A stretch of 64,000 nt of DNA from Kiloniella spongiae (GTDB lineage Bacteria; Pseudomonadota; Alphaproteobacteria; Kiloniellales; Kiloniellaceae). Position 1 is the stretch's first letter, and each line of letters starts with the position of its first letter. Below are positions 9,894 through 19,004 of the stretch, one piece after another. The notes beneath the pieces were generated by a model. It did no database searches. It was given only the letters and a program-made list of their open reading frames with translations, and was not told the origin of the DNA. Made by a program: the position numbers and the translations under genes. The stretch is taken from the NCBI RefSeq assembly GCF_001026905.1, contig NZ_LAQL01000006.1:372001-436000 (forward strand), read 5' to 3'.

Positions 9894-9920
9894 GGGGCTG
9901 CTTTTTAGCAGCCCCTTTTT
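9894..9920 (+). terminator. Rho-independent terminator after typA
   Basis: The stem GGGGCTGCT (9894-9902) / AGCAGCCCC (9907-9915) has a TTTT loop and a five-T tail. It lies about 30 bases after the typA stop. Confidence 0.88.
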
Positions 9921-10022
9921 CGTGGCACTAAACACTTTCTGATGATGTAAGTGTCTTTGGGAATGGACTAGTTCACTGGCCAACTTTAAAGTCAAAGCTC
10001 TGATATGGTTTTGAAAAAACAC

Positions 10023-10631
10023 TTACACGAGCTCATGTATTGCAGCGAAGGGGTCCCAATTAGAGTCTTCGTGCCAATCATATTCGCTCCATTTAGCGAC
10101 TTGTTTCGCACGTTCTTTCCCATGCATTTTTGAGATTGCGCCTAAGCTCATATCCATTCCGGCGGATACTCCGGAAGATGTCAGGAATCGATCATCTTCA
10201 ACCCATCGTGCTTGGCGTACCCAGTGAACGTTAGGGCCTTGAGTTTCCACCCACTTGAATGCGGCCTTATTTGTTGTGGCACGTTTATTATCGAGCAAAC
10301 CAGTTTTGGCAAGAAGCGCACTCCCTGTACAAACACTAAGAACAAATTCAGAATGACGGGCTGTTTTTTCTATCCATTTGAGTAAATCTAAATTCTTAAC
10401 TTCTCGCCTTGTTCCCACACCTCCAGGAACAAAGATAATATCAAAATCGGATCTTTCAGTTATTGAAAAATCAGCGACTGCGGATAGCTTTTGCCCACTA
10501 GGAATTGCCCCTTTGTGTTCAGCTATCAGATTAAGCTCATAGTCTTTTGATAAGAGCCCAAACATCTCCATTGGACCAAAGACATCTAACAATTCGAATC
10601 CAGGGAAAATTAAAGCGCCTATAGTTCGCAT
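10023..10631 (-). CDS. DJ-1/PfpI-family protein (GATase1-like)
   Basis: Cytoplasmic protein of 202 residues with the class I glutamine-amidotransferase-like fold. The N-terminal IGALIFPGFELLDVFGPMEM is the typical first strand and acidic-residue turn of the isonitrile-hydratase-like branch. The nucleophile elbow SVCTGSALLAKTGLL places the reactive cysteine at residue 101. The following RATTNKAAF and SSGVSAGMDMSL segments are also conserved in this branch. It is not fused to an AraC-type helix-turn-helix, so it is an enzyme-like stand-alone form. Reaction unknown. It is the first of a minus-strand accessory group and lies 49 bases beyond the end of the DUF2339 gene. Confidence 0.8.
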   Translation of the reverse strand: MRTIGALIFPGFELLDVFGPMEMFGLLSKDYELNLIAEHKGAIPSGQKLSAVADFSITERSDFDIIFVPGGVGTRREVKNLDLLKWIEKTARHSEFVLSVCTGSALLAKTGLLDNKRATTNKAAFKWVETQGPNVHWVRQARWVEDDRFLTSSGVSAGMDMSLGAISKMHGKERAKQVAKWSEYDWHEDSNWDPFAAIHELV

Positions 10632-10680
10632 TTATTACTCCAAGACTTGTTCTGTTCGATGTGGGTGAAGGCACATTTAG

Positions 10681-13605
10681 TTAGGTGTTTGCCGTAGGTT
10701 CGACGTTAGCGGTGTTCTTTTCCTCAGGTAATTTGGGATCATTATCCTTATCTGGTTCTGATCCAATTGGATAGACAAAGCGTTGGTAGAGGAAGCCGAT
10801 GCCGATCAGGCAGAGGCCAAGGCCGATAAAGGAAGCCACGCGGTAAAGGCCGCTGAGCGCGGACATGTCCCATAGGAAGACCTTGGTGGTTACGAGAAGA
10901 ACCAGTCCGAGGGAGAGATGGCGTATTTTGGAAATATCCCGGATAATTCCGACGGCTAGAAGTATCCCTGCAAAGATTAGCCATGCGGCTGAGTAGCTGT
11001 AACCCTCGGCATTAAGAATGTCACCTGATGCCATGGCAAGGGGATGGAATGCGCGACGAACTTCAAGGGTCAGGTCAAGGAAGACAAGCCAGACAGCAAT
11101 GCCACCAATCCATGGCATGAATTTCTTATGCTCCTGATTACGGGCTTCGCGGTAAATAATAATGCTGATCAATCCGGGAATCAGATAGGCGAGGGACAGC
11201 TGGTTGAATAGTGGCCAGTCTCCGACAAATTCGTTGGTAAAGACAGGATTGAAGACAAGCGATTGAAACAGCACAATCTGCAATCCTGCCATAGATAACA
11301 GGATCTTGGAGCCCCAGTTGCTGACAATGCGCGGTACAAGTCGATTGCGATAATAGAGGAACGCACCCGTAATCAACCAGGACAGCGATTGCAGGCTTTG
11401 TTCAAGTGGCATGTAGTATTGGGCATAAAGGTTATTGTCGTTAACCAGATATCTTATTTCCAGATTGACCAGTGACACCCCGATGGCAAGCGCCCCGGAT
11501 TCAAGAATGGTCACAAGCTGGTCATCTTTTTCCCGTTTGAAATAGTAGGCTGCTCCGGCAAAAGCGAGTGCGGGGATGCCAAAGCTATAGAGAAGCCAGA
11601 GAGCGTCAACCTCTTCCCTTGGCACAACGGGATCGAAATGATTCAAAGCCACAAGGCGTATAACAACGAGTACTGCGATGAAAAGAATACTTGGCCTGAT
11701 AAAGGGAATGCGGACCTGAGACGCAACCCATCCGGCAGAAGGGAGTAGCAGCGCGAGGGCAATTGTAAGACCGCTTTTCTCAAAGGCGATGGCAAAGGCA
11801 ATACCCAATGCCGCGAGAACCGCGAGGGCATAGACGCCCAATGCCGGTTCCATGCCCGCTTCTGATCTTTTGGGAAGGACTTGTTTGGCGGCCATAAAGC
11901 TGAGGCCGGCGAGGACCAACGCGAGCAAGCTCCATGCGAGATCAGCGCCAAGAGCAGATACTCTGAGATAGACAAACAAGAAGGCCAACAGAGGAACTGT
12001 AACAGACAGAGTTGCCAAATATACGGGTGTGCGGGTTTTTGTCAGGCCTTTGAATCCGACTGCTGCGGCAATAATGGCTATAAAGCCAGAAAGCAGCAGG
12101 TAGAAATTAAGCTCTGGCGGGATGATGGGGTTAATAAGCGTTCCCGCCTCTTGCCCGGAAACGTAGAAAGTCTCTGGAAGTTCGATTGAACCGGGGAAGG
12201 GATAACGGGCGACAATGTAAAGCGCGACCAACGAAATGGCAGCCAGAAGAGCTTCACAGTGTCTGAGTTTGAAGGCGCTATAACCAAGCCCGCCAGCGAT
12301 GATAAAGAAGAAGATAAGCGAGGCGGAAGAGAAGTTATCCATGGACAAGAGGATAATCTGCAAGGCCAGTACAGCCGTCATGGCAGAAAGCCCAAGGATC
12401 TTTTCCGGCGAGAGTTTACCGACAAAATCAAACGGATGTTTTAAGCTGTTTTTTGCATCTGTAACAGAACTGAAAAAGTCTTCATAGCGTGGCGCGATAA
12501 AGAGGCCGATTATCAGGATTTGATGCAACGCAAGCGGATAGACGTCACCATTTTCCCACACAGCGGCCATCCACATGAGCTGCCAGAGGACTGAACCTGC
12601 GAGAGACATCCAGCCGAGCCACCACCAACTTTGATAACGCACGACAGCCAGCGCAGATGCGGTGATAAAGCTCAGATAGCTAAAAAGAGCCCAGGCGGAT
12701 GAATTACCCGTACTGACGAGCATTGGAATAACAAAGGCACCAGCCATGCCCATGGCGGCAATCAATGGCCCCTGAAGTAGGGAAAGCCCCAACCCGGCAA
12801 TTGCGACGATGGTTAACAGGATAAAAGCAAAGAGCGGCGAAATCAGATCGTAAAGACCATAGGCCGCATAGATGCTGCCATAAGTGATGGCCAGACCTGC
12901 GGCGGTCAGGGCCGGGGGAACGTGATTGGGTTTGAGCGCAGCAATTGCTTGTTCAATGGGTCGTCTGCGTAACCATTCCCCACCAAACATCAGGGCCAAA
13001 CCAAAAAGAACGCCACAGGTGATTCTAAAGCCGGGGGAGAGCAGGTTGTTCTCAATGGAATATTTTATCAGGAAGACGCCCCCGATAATGACGGTCAAAC
13101 TGCCAAGCCAGACCAACCACTGACGGGTGAAAGCCTCTTCAAAAGATTTCCAGGGACTTTTATCACTGGAATAGCTTTCCATCGCTTCGGCAATAGATCG
13201 GGCAGCGACAGGTTGTTTGTCTTGTTGCTCCATTTGCTGGTCGGTCTGTTGTTTGTCTGATGGTTTTTGCGCCTCGGTTTCTGGCTGAGAAGCTGTGGTT
13301 TCTTCTGACAGCGAACAGTGTTCGTTTGTTTCTACAGGTTTTGGCAAAGACTCGCTTTGGATGTCTTTAGCTGTATCAAGTGCGCTTTCCTGTGGCGTTT
13401 CCACTGGTTTTGATTCTTGTGACGGTGTCACTGGCTTTTCAGCAGCTGTGTCTGGCACAGCCTTTTTCTCAAGGTTTTGTAACTTGAGTTTTAGAGCAAA
13501 GATCTCACTGCGTAGTCCGCCGATTTTATACAGGGCCACAAAGGCCAATATCGGGCCACCAAAAAGAATGAGAATTCCCAGAAGAACCAGTAAGACTTCG
13601 TCCAC
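10681..13605 (-). CDS. Large DUF2339 polytopic membrane protein
   Basis: Very hydrophobic protein of 974 residues. An N-terminal helix (LLVLLGILILFGGPILAFVAL) is followed by a short predicted coiled coil (LRSEIFALKLKLQNLEKK). Next come about 120 residues of Pro/Glu/Gln/Thr-rich linker, the WKSFEEAFTRQWLVWLGSLTVIIGG entry segment typical of DUF2339, and then roughly two dozen membrane helices. Function is unknown in the family. GTG at 13605 is chosen because AGGGGG lies four bases upstream; an in-frame TTG at 13635 would add ten residues. It may share a transcript with the downstream PfpI-like gene. No catalytic motif is visible. Confidence 0.8.
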   Translation of the reverse strand: MDEVLLVLLGILILFGGPILAFVALYKIGGLRSEIFALKLKLQNLEKKAVPDTAAEKPVTPSQESKPVETPQESALDTAKDIQSESLPKPVETNEHCSLSEETTASQPETEAQKPSDKQQTDQQMEQQDKQPVAARSIAEAMESYSSDKSPWKSFEEAFTRQWLVWLGSLTVIIGGVFLIKYSIENNLLSPGFRITCGVLFGLALMFGGEWLRRRPIEQAIAALKPNHVPPALTAAGLAITYGSIYAAYGLYDLISPLFAFILLTIVAIAGLGLSLLQGPLIAAMGMAGAFVIPMLVSTGNSSAWALFSYLSFITASALAVVRYQSWWWLGWMSLAGSVLWQLMWMAAVWENGDVYPLALHQILIIGLFIAPRYEDFFSSVTDAKNSLKHPFDFVGKLSPEKILGLSAMTAVLALQIILLSMDNFSSASLIFFFIIAGGLGYSAFKLRHCEALLAAISLVALYIVARYPFPGSIELPETFYVSGQEAGTLINPIIPPELNFYLLLSGFIAIIAAAVGFKGLTKTRTPVYLATLSVTVPLLAFLFVYLRVSALGADLAWSLLALVLAGLSFMAAKQVLPKRSEAGMEPALGVYALAVLAALGIAFAIAFEKSGLTIALALLLPSAGWVASQVRIPFIRPSILFIAVLVVIRLVALNHFDPVVPREEVDALWLLYSFGIPALAFAGAAYYFKREKDDQLVTILESGALAIGVSLVNLEIRYLVNDNNLYAQYYMPLEQSLQSLSWLITGAFLYYRNRLVPRIVSNWGSKILLSMAGLQIVLFQSLVFNPVFTNEFVGDWPLFNQLSLAYLIPGLISIIIYREARNQEHKKFMPWIGGIAVWLVFLDLTLEVRRAFHPLAMASGDILNAEGYSYSAAWLIFAGILLAVGIIRDISKIRHLSLGLVLLVTTKVFLWDMSALSGLYRVASFIGLGLCLIGIGFLYQRFVYPIGSEPDKDNDPKLPEEKNTANVEPTANT

Positions 13606-13726
13606 AATACCCCCTAAACCAGTATGCTCCGTCAATAGAATGGGACACGCAAAACTGGTTGATTTTATAAAAACCTCACGGGATCATAGCGTTATCCCTA
13701 AGGGAGAGACAACAGGAAGCTGTGAC

Positions 13727-14272
13727 TTATTTTAAAGAGCAGGGAAGAAGCTGTTTGATCTTTTGGTCCGAGAGGTCCTCTAAACTCAAAAGATTGATAT
13801 AGGGATCACCTGTGATACCAAGCAACTTGGCAAAGGCAGGTTCCGTTTTCATGCCTTGCTGTTTGAGGCGAATAAGTTGTTGGATGAACTTTGATCCAAG
13901 AAGAGATAATAGACGCCTTTCCAGCAGGAAATGTCTGACGCCGAACTGATCTTTCAAGGAACGATCTTGAATGAAAAATTCGATGAGCCATTCCATAAAG
14001 GTGAAGGATAGCAGCTCGGTTTTATATGGCGGAAAAGAAAGGGTTCTCTGCGACAGATCTTTATGATCGGTGAGCGCCGTTGACAACTTCTGTGCCAGTG
14101 CATCAGGAACAGAGCTGAAACAGGAAATATCAATATCGCTGTCCGCAATATCAATACCCAGAGGTGGCGTCCCTATTACTTCATAATCAACATCAGCGAG
14201 AAGTTCTGATATACTCAAGCAATTCAGAACTTGTTCATAGCTGTGTCTTTTCTTTGCGGTGTTACCCGTCAA
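13727..14272 (-). CDS. DUF4269 (nucleotidyltransferase-like) protein
   Basis: Protein of 181 residues from TTG at 14272. It has the family pattern: LTGNTAKKRHSYEQVL at the start, GTPPLGIDIADSDIDISCF (a G-T...SDxD core like that of nucleotidyltransferases), VRHFLLERRLLSLLG, and a C-terminal GMKTEPAFAKLLGITGDPY. Biochemical role unknown. The TTG is selected because AGAGGG lies seven bases upstream and the family's conserved N-terminus begins exactly there; a GTG at 14335 would give 202 residues but deep overlap. It overlaps the end of the PhyH gene by 11 bases, so the two are likely translationally coupled. Confidence 0.72.
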   Translation of the reverse strand: MTGNTAKKRHSYEQVLNCLSISELLADVDYEVIGTPPLGIDIADSDIDISCFSSVPDALAQKLSTALTDHKDLSQRTLSFPPYKTELLSFTFMEWLIEFFIQDRSLKDQFGVRHFLLERRLLSLLGSKFIQQLIRLKQQGMKTEPAFAKLLGITGDPYINLLSLEDLSDQKIKQLLPCSLK

Positions 14273-15164
14273 TCTCAAACCCTCTGAAGGGCATATTCGG
14301 GCTTCTGCTGAGCCAGTTTGTATCGGGATAGTCACAGGCCCCGTCTATCAGATGAAGTGTATAGGCCTGTCGTGATTTATCCGATGTGTTTGCGCCACTC
14401 AGGTGCGGGAGTTGTCCGTGGAGAACGATCAATGATCCCTGTTTCACTTCCAGCGGGACACGATCTTCTTCGGGCCATGCTGTATCGTTTAGCTTTTCGG
14501 TGACAAGCTTTCCCTCTGCATTGCGATAGTGGCGCTTTTTCAAGGGAGATTTGTGGTGCCCTGGCAGCCCCCACATGCAACCGTTCTCAAGGGTGGCATC
14601 TTCCATGGCAAACCACATGCCGATACAGGAATGGGGCTCTGTATAGAGAAAGGTTGAATCCTGATGGCAAATAACCTCACCGCCGATGCGGGGTTGTTTG
14701 AAAATATACATGGACTGGCTCAACAAGGGCTGTGCCATGCCCAAATCTTTGGCGACTTGTGCCAGATCAGGATTGCGAGAAAAGTCTGAAAAGACGGGAT
14801 CAAGATCGTGTTGGGCATGCCCGATCTTGTTGATGGACAGGGCCTTGTCCTGTTTCAGGCTGCCATCGGCATCAAAGGCGCCTTCTTCGAAGAAACAACG
14901 GATTTTATCGCCTGATTTTTCGAAATACTCATTACCTTCATGACTTTTATTGGTTGTCGAAAAGACAGCACGAAATTCGTCGGGATCAAAAGCATCCACA
15001 ATGGCTCCAGCCTGTGCCATCAATTTTTCGCAAGCCACTTTGGAAACAAAATCTTCCAATACCAATACACCATTATCATCAAAAAATTGCTTCATTTCAG
15101 CACTAAGTATACCCCCTGCAGGAGCGGAAAATTTTTGAATAGAAGGCGTGGTGTTGTTTGTCAT
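14262..15164 (-). CDS. Phytanoyl-CoA dioxygenase (PhyH) family protein
   Basis: Fe(II)/2-oxoglutarate oxygenase of 300 residues, close in layout to the PHYHD1-type branch. The iron ligands appear to be H167 and D169 (CHQDSTFL) and H254 (HGQLPHLSGAN). R265 in SDKSRQAYTLHL is placed to bind 2-oxoglutarate. Other family landmarks are NGVLVLEDFVS near residues 31-41 and the cap region GMWFAMEDATLENGCMWGLPGHHK. All catalytic residues are present, so it should be active; the substrate is unknown. ATG at 15164 is the start. It is the first gene of a two-gene unit with the DUF4269 gene, which overlaps its stop codon. Confidence 0.85.
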   Translation of the reverse strand: MTNNTTPSIQKFSAPAGGILSAEMKQFFDDNGVLVLEDFVSKVACEKLMAQAGAIVDAFDPDEFRAVFSTTNKSHEGNEYFEKSGDKIRCFFEEGAFDADGSLKQDKALSINKIGHAQHDLDPVFSDFSRNPDLAQVAKDLGMAQPLLSQSMYIFKQPRIGGEVICHQDSTFLYTEPHSCIGMWFAMEDATLENGCMWGLPGHHKSPLKKRHYRNAEGKLVTEKLNDTAWPEEDRVPLEVKQGSLIVLHGQLPHLSGANTSDKSRQAYTLHLIDGACDYPDTNWLSRSPNMPFRGFEIDG

Positions 15165-15387
15165 GAAAGGCAGATCCTGCTGTCTCGGGTGTTCGTCAGT
15201 GACTTATGAGTTCGTCATCTGGTTAAAAGTCTAGAGATAACAACGGGCTTTGAGTAGAGAAAATTATTGGTTATCTAAAAATAACCCACAGACAATCTTT
15301 GATCCGTGACATATGATCGAAAAGCTAACAGTTAACTATAAAAGTAATAAAGACCTTTTGGTCGATTGATACAGGGAAAACAGGTGT

Positions 15388-16731
15388 ATGAAAAACCGGG
15401 CATTTGAGAAAACACGTCTTCATAATTGGAAAGAATCCTTTCTTGTTTTCTTACAGCCACGCGTTATTGGAATGATGTTTTTAGGTTTCTCTGCAGGATT
15501 ACCCTATCTTTTGATTTTTTCCACATTAAATACTTGGTTACGCATAGAAGATGTATCTTCTACTGAGATTGGTTTTTTTGCATGGGTTGGGTTAGCCTTT
15601 TCTGTTAAATTATTATGGGCACCTTTTGCTGATCATTTCCGGTTTCCAATATTTGGTTTCTTGGGCCGGAGAAGGTCCTGGATGCTTATAGGGCAGATAG
15701 GCTGTATAATTGGCTTACTTGGCATCTCTTATAGCAACCCAAGTGATGGTTTAATCCAAATTGCTTTGTTTTCACTTCTTGTAGCCTTTTCATCCGCAAC
15801 TCAGGACATTGCATTAGATGCTTACCGCATAGAAGCTATGGATGTGGAGTATCAAGGAGCTATGTCTAGCGTATACATTTGGGGATATAGAATAGGGCTT
15901 CTTTTTGCCGGTGCAGGTGCTCTTAAACTTTCTGTAGATTATGGCTGGTCTTTTACATATCAAATTATGGCGATGCTGATGTGTATTGGAATTTTGACGG
16001 TTTTATTATGCAAAGAACCAGAAAACAAAGACGCAGATAATGACATTGTTAATCGTAAAGAGCTTCCGACAAACCTTACTATGATTAAAAAAATGTATGT
16101 AAATCCTTTCGTAGAGTTCTTTGAAAGATCTGGGTGGAAAGCTATTTATCTCTTGGTTTTTATTTGTATCTATAAGCTAAGTGATATCGTTATGGGCAAT
16201 ATGGCTAATCCATTCTATATTGATATGGGTTTTAGTCCTGATGAAATAGCTGATATTGCAAAGTTATTTGGCTTTGTTATGACTATTTTTGGCGCCTATA
16301 TTGGCGGTGTGCTAATTATGAAAATTGGCCTGACCCGAGTTCTTTTGTTAGGTGCAATTTTAGTATGTTCAACAAACCTGCTTTTTGCCCTTTTGGCGCA
16401 AGTTGGTCATTCGCTGACATTTTTAAAAATTACTATCGCAGCAGATAATTTTTCCGTCGGAATCGCTGCTACTGCATTTGTTGCCTATTTATCCAGCTTA
16501 GTGAATATGAACTATACTGCTTCTCAGTACGCAATTTTTAGCTCTTTTATGACTTTGCCGGGCAAATTTGCCTCCGGGTTTTCGGGGATAATAATTGATA
16601 ATTATGATTATACGATCTTTTTTATATATTCTGCAGCGATGGGGATACCGGCCATTGTAATGGTTCTTATTCTAATGCGGTTCCAAGCTAAAGAGGCTAA
16701 AGAAACAGATCCGGTAGTTGAAATTATTTAG
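15388..16731 (+). CDS. AmpG-like MFS transporter
   Basis: Inner-membrane protein of 447 residues with twelve predicted helices. The segments GFSAGLPYLLIFSTLNTWL, a loop-helix with FFAWVGLAFSVKLLWAPFADH and the cytoplasmic LGRRRSWMLIGQ motif match AmpG, the permease that imports anhydro-muropeptides from cell-wall turnover. The helix SSATQDIALDAYRIE is also typical. Unlike E. coli ampG it is not linked to beta-lactamase or muropeptide genes here, so the substrate is uncertain. The gene is visibly more AT-rich than the dusC and PhyH genes on either side, with many ATA, TTA and AAA/AAT codons, which could indicate acquisition by transfer. Confidence 0.8.
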   Translation: MKNRAFEKTRLHNWKESFLVFLQPRVIGMMFLGFSAGLPYLLIFSTLNTWLRIEDVSSTEIGFFAWVGLAFSVKLLWAPFADHFRFPIFGFLGRRRSWMLIGQIGCIIGLLGISYSNPSDGLIQIALFSLLVAFSSATQDIALDAYRIEAMDVEYQGAMSSVYIWGYRIGLLFAGAGALKLSVDYGWSFTYQIMAMLMCIGILTVLLCKEPENKDADNDIVNRKELPTNLTMIKKMYVNPFVEFFERSGWKAIYLLVFICIYKLSDIVMGNMANPFYIDMGFSPDEIADIAKLFGFVMTIFGAYIGGVLIMKIGLTRVLLLGAILVCSTNLLFALLAQVGHSLTFLKITIAADNFSVGIAATAFVAYLSSLVNMNYTASQYAIFSSFMTLPGKFASGFSGIIIDNYDYTIFFIYSAAMGIPAIVMVLILMRFQAKEAKETDPVVEII

Positions 16732-16768
16732 TATAGTGTGTGATGATTTTTGATGGAATCGCAGGGTA

Positions 16769-17749
16769 TTAACTTGCTTCCTGAAAAGCATCGGGTAGCA
16801 GCATACGATCAATAATCTCAGGGTCTTTGATTCCGCGCACTTGGGTAAAGAGTTCTTGAGCTTCCGGATATTGCAGCTTAAGGAAATTCAGCCACTGTTT
16901 GAGGCGTCCGGGGCCGTGTTTGTCTGGAACTTCCAGCCATATTTCCCGGTAGAAATCGCGTAAAACGGGCAAGAATTCCTGCCAGGAAAGGACGGGAGCG
17001 TTCTGAAGGGTATTGTGTTCGTTCGACTGATTGTCATGTTGGATCAAACGGGCAAGGTCCGGTTTGGCGATAAGGCCACGTCCGATCATGACATCATCAC
17101 AACTACTGACCTCGCGACAGCGTTTATAATCATCCACTGTGCAGACGTCGCCGTTGGCAACCACGTTGATCTCAACGGCTTCGCGGATGCGGGCAATCCA
17201 TTCCCAGTGGACCGGGGGGCGATAGCCTTCTACCTTTGTCCGGGCATGGACACAGACTTCCGAGGCACCGCCTTCTTCGATTGCATGCGCATTTTCCAGA
17301 GCTTGTGATTTATCTTCATAGCCCAAGCGCATCTTCGCAGTGACGGGAACCTCTTTCGGAACGGCCGTGCGTACAGCTTTAACCACGTCATGGACAATGT
17401 TGGGCTCTTTGAGCAGGACGGAACCGCCTTTGTGAGAATTAACGCGCTTGGACGGGCAGCCAAAGTTAAGATCAATTGCCGGAGCACCGAGTTTCACCGC
17501 GAGTTTTGCATTCTCACCCATAACATCGGGGTTCGAGCCAAGCAGTTGAATTGAGATAGGCGTGCCAGCAAGAGTCTTGCCGGCGTTTTTAAGTTCGGGA
17601 GCGATCTTGTAGAAGGATTTTGACGGCAGAACGAGGTCATTGACCCGGATAAACTCGGTCACACCCTGATCAATTCCTCCTATTGTAGTGAGTATCTGGC
17701 GCATTTGTGCATCGACCAGACCCTCCATAGGAGCAAGGATCAGCTTCAT
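16769..17749 (-). CDS. dusC: tRNA-dihydrouridine synthase C
   Basis: FMN enzyme of 326 residues that reduces uridine to dihydrouridine in tRNA. The N-terminus LILAPMEGLVDAQMR is the DusC version of the Dus start (DusA and DusB differ). The catalytic cysteine is C98 in LNFGCPSKRVN. The FMN phosphate-binding part is VVANGDVC...DDVMIGRGL. TEFIRVNDLVLPSKSFYKIAPEL also follows the E. coli DusC pattern, supporting modification of U16 by family analogy. It converges on the AmpG-like gene with only 37 bases between the stop codons. Confidence 0.9.
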   Translation of the reverse strand: MKLILAPMEGLVDAQMRQILTTIGGIDQGVTEFIRVNDLVLPSKSFYKIAPELKNAGKTLAGTPISIQLLGSNPDVMGENAKLAVKLGAPAIDLNFGCPSKRVNSHKGGSVLLKEPNIVHDVVKAVRTAVPKEVPVTAKMRLGYEDKSQALENAHAIEEGGASEVCVHARTKVEGYRPPVHWEWIARIREAVEINVVANGDVCTVDDYKRCREVSSCDDVMIGRGLIAKPDLARLIQHDNQSNEHNTLQNAPVLSWQEFLPVLRDFYREIWLEVPDKHGPGRLKQWLNFLKLQYPEAQELFTQVRGIKDPEIIDRMLLPDAFQEAS

Positions 17750-17937
17750 GGCCAGACCTTTCTGTATCTATCGCTTCTCAATCTCTCTCGCCTTGGCATA
17801 AGCAACTGTGAGCATAAACAATAGCAAACTTCGCATAATTGTATGGTGCTCGTATATTTGGGTGCTGTGTACATTGCAGAGGTCTGGGAGTCAAAGATCG
17901 CCTATGACCAAGGGGCATCTCATGACCCATTCCAATT

Positions 17938-17961
17938 AAAATTTCAGGTCAAAATTTCAGG
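17938..17961. repeat. 13-base tandem duplication at a gene end
   Basis: AAAATTTCAGG occurs at 17938-17948 and again at 17951-17961, a tandem repeat with a 13-base period. It spans the stop codon of the minus-strand pseudoprotease gene. Probably a local slippage event. Confidence 0.6.
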
Positions 17962-18922
17962 AAACGGGTTTGCCATTATAAAGAGCGTTTAGTCGCTTGA
18001 GCAGATGATACAGCGTAACGCTGTCGGCTTGTCCTGTCTGCGTAATGCCAAGGCCCTGTTGAGCCTGCAAAAGAGCTTTCCCTGCACCTGGCATATTTTT
18101 CTCTAGATACTTAAGATCTACCAACAGACGCTGGACGCTGTTTTGGGCGTATGGGGAAACGTAGTGTGTTTTTTGCGGCGCAACAGGCTGAGGGCTGAGG
18201 TTCCAACTTTGATAGGTTTGATCTGCAATAACATTGCTTGGTGCCAGCACAAGACCTTGGGGTGTCAGTAAAAAACGATTGATAGGTCCTGCGTGACGTG
18301 CGGGGCACAAGGTTGTTCTGTTGGCATAGTAATTACAAAAGGGAAATAGGGCCTGTACGTGTTCCCGACCTCTGCGGTAGCCAGCTTCGATCAGCAAATC
18401 ATCTTGGCCTGTCTGATTTGTAACTCCAGCCCAACCGGTATAGTCACCAAGCGGATTGGTGAGCCGGATCAAAGCCCAGTTGTTTAACAAGGATTTCAGG
18501 CTTTTCTTTTCCGGCGTAAAGCCCTGTGCGATTTGGTAACTCTCTATAGCAGAGGCGATTGTTGAATCATCCCGTTGGTATCCCGCGACAAAGACCAGTT
18601 CCCTGGGTTGGAACCAACGACCTTCCACAAGATCGTACAAGCAGGATGCTGGGGCGAGAAGTTTGCGTGCGCCAACCATTGTCCCGTTGCAAAAGTGGCG
18701 TCCGGCAACGTTAAGGCGTCCAAGCGTGCTCCAGGGGTATTCACGGGCCTCAAGCAGGGCAAACTTTTTGCCTGCCAAAAAGCTAGGATTTTCTTGTCGT
18801 GTTGTTTCGGGCGATGCCGTTGACGAAGAGGGTTGGGTTGTTGCTGGTTTTTGTTGCGCACTGCACCCGGTGAGCAAGACAACTGTTGCGATCAAGAGAG
18901 CGTAGATTTTGCTGGATATCAT
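17957..18922 (-). CDS. Trypsin-fold lipoprotein lacking the catalytic triad (paralogue A)
   Basis: Predicted lipoprotein of 321 residues: signal sequence with lipobox LLTGC (C20), a Ser/Thr/Pro-rich linker, then a chymotrypsin-like domain starting at EYPWSTLGRLNVAGRHFC. In S1 proteases the motif AAHC holds the catalytic His; here the same place reads PASC, with S93 instead of His. The Asp position reads NNWAL (N148), and no GDSG serine motif follows C206. The disulfide pattern (C78/C94, C196/C206) is kept. The last 60 residues resemble a degenerate peptidoglycan-binding domain (GLGITQTGQADSVTLYHLL). ATG 18922 is chosen over 18970 because AAGGGA lies eight bases upstream. Its nearest relative in the window is the gene just upstream. 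Confidence 0.75.
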   Translation of the reverse strand: MISSKIYALLIATVVLLTGCSAQQKPATTQPSSSTASPETTRQENPSFLAGKKFALLEAREYPWSTLGRLNVAGRHFCNGTMVGARKLLAPASCLYDLVEGRWFQPRELVFVAGYQRDDSTIASAIESYQIAQGFTPEKKSLKSLLNNWALIRLTNPLGDYTGWAGVTNQTGQDDLLIEAGYRRGREHVQALFPFCNYYANRTTLCPARHAGPINRFLLTPQGLVLAPSNVIADQTYQSWNLSPQPVAPQKTHYVSPYAQNSVQRLLVDLKYLEKNMPGAGKALLQAQQGLGITQTGQADSVTLYHLLKRLNALYNGKPVS

Positions 18923-19004
18923 TAGTGTTTCCCTTGTGTCACTTGAGACCGCTTTCTCAGCGTACCGCAAGCGGTTGTCTTATGCCCATGAAAATATGTA
19001 ACGA

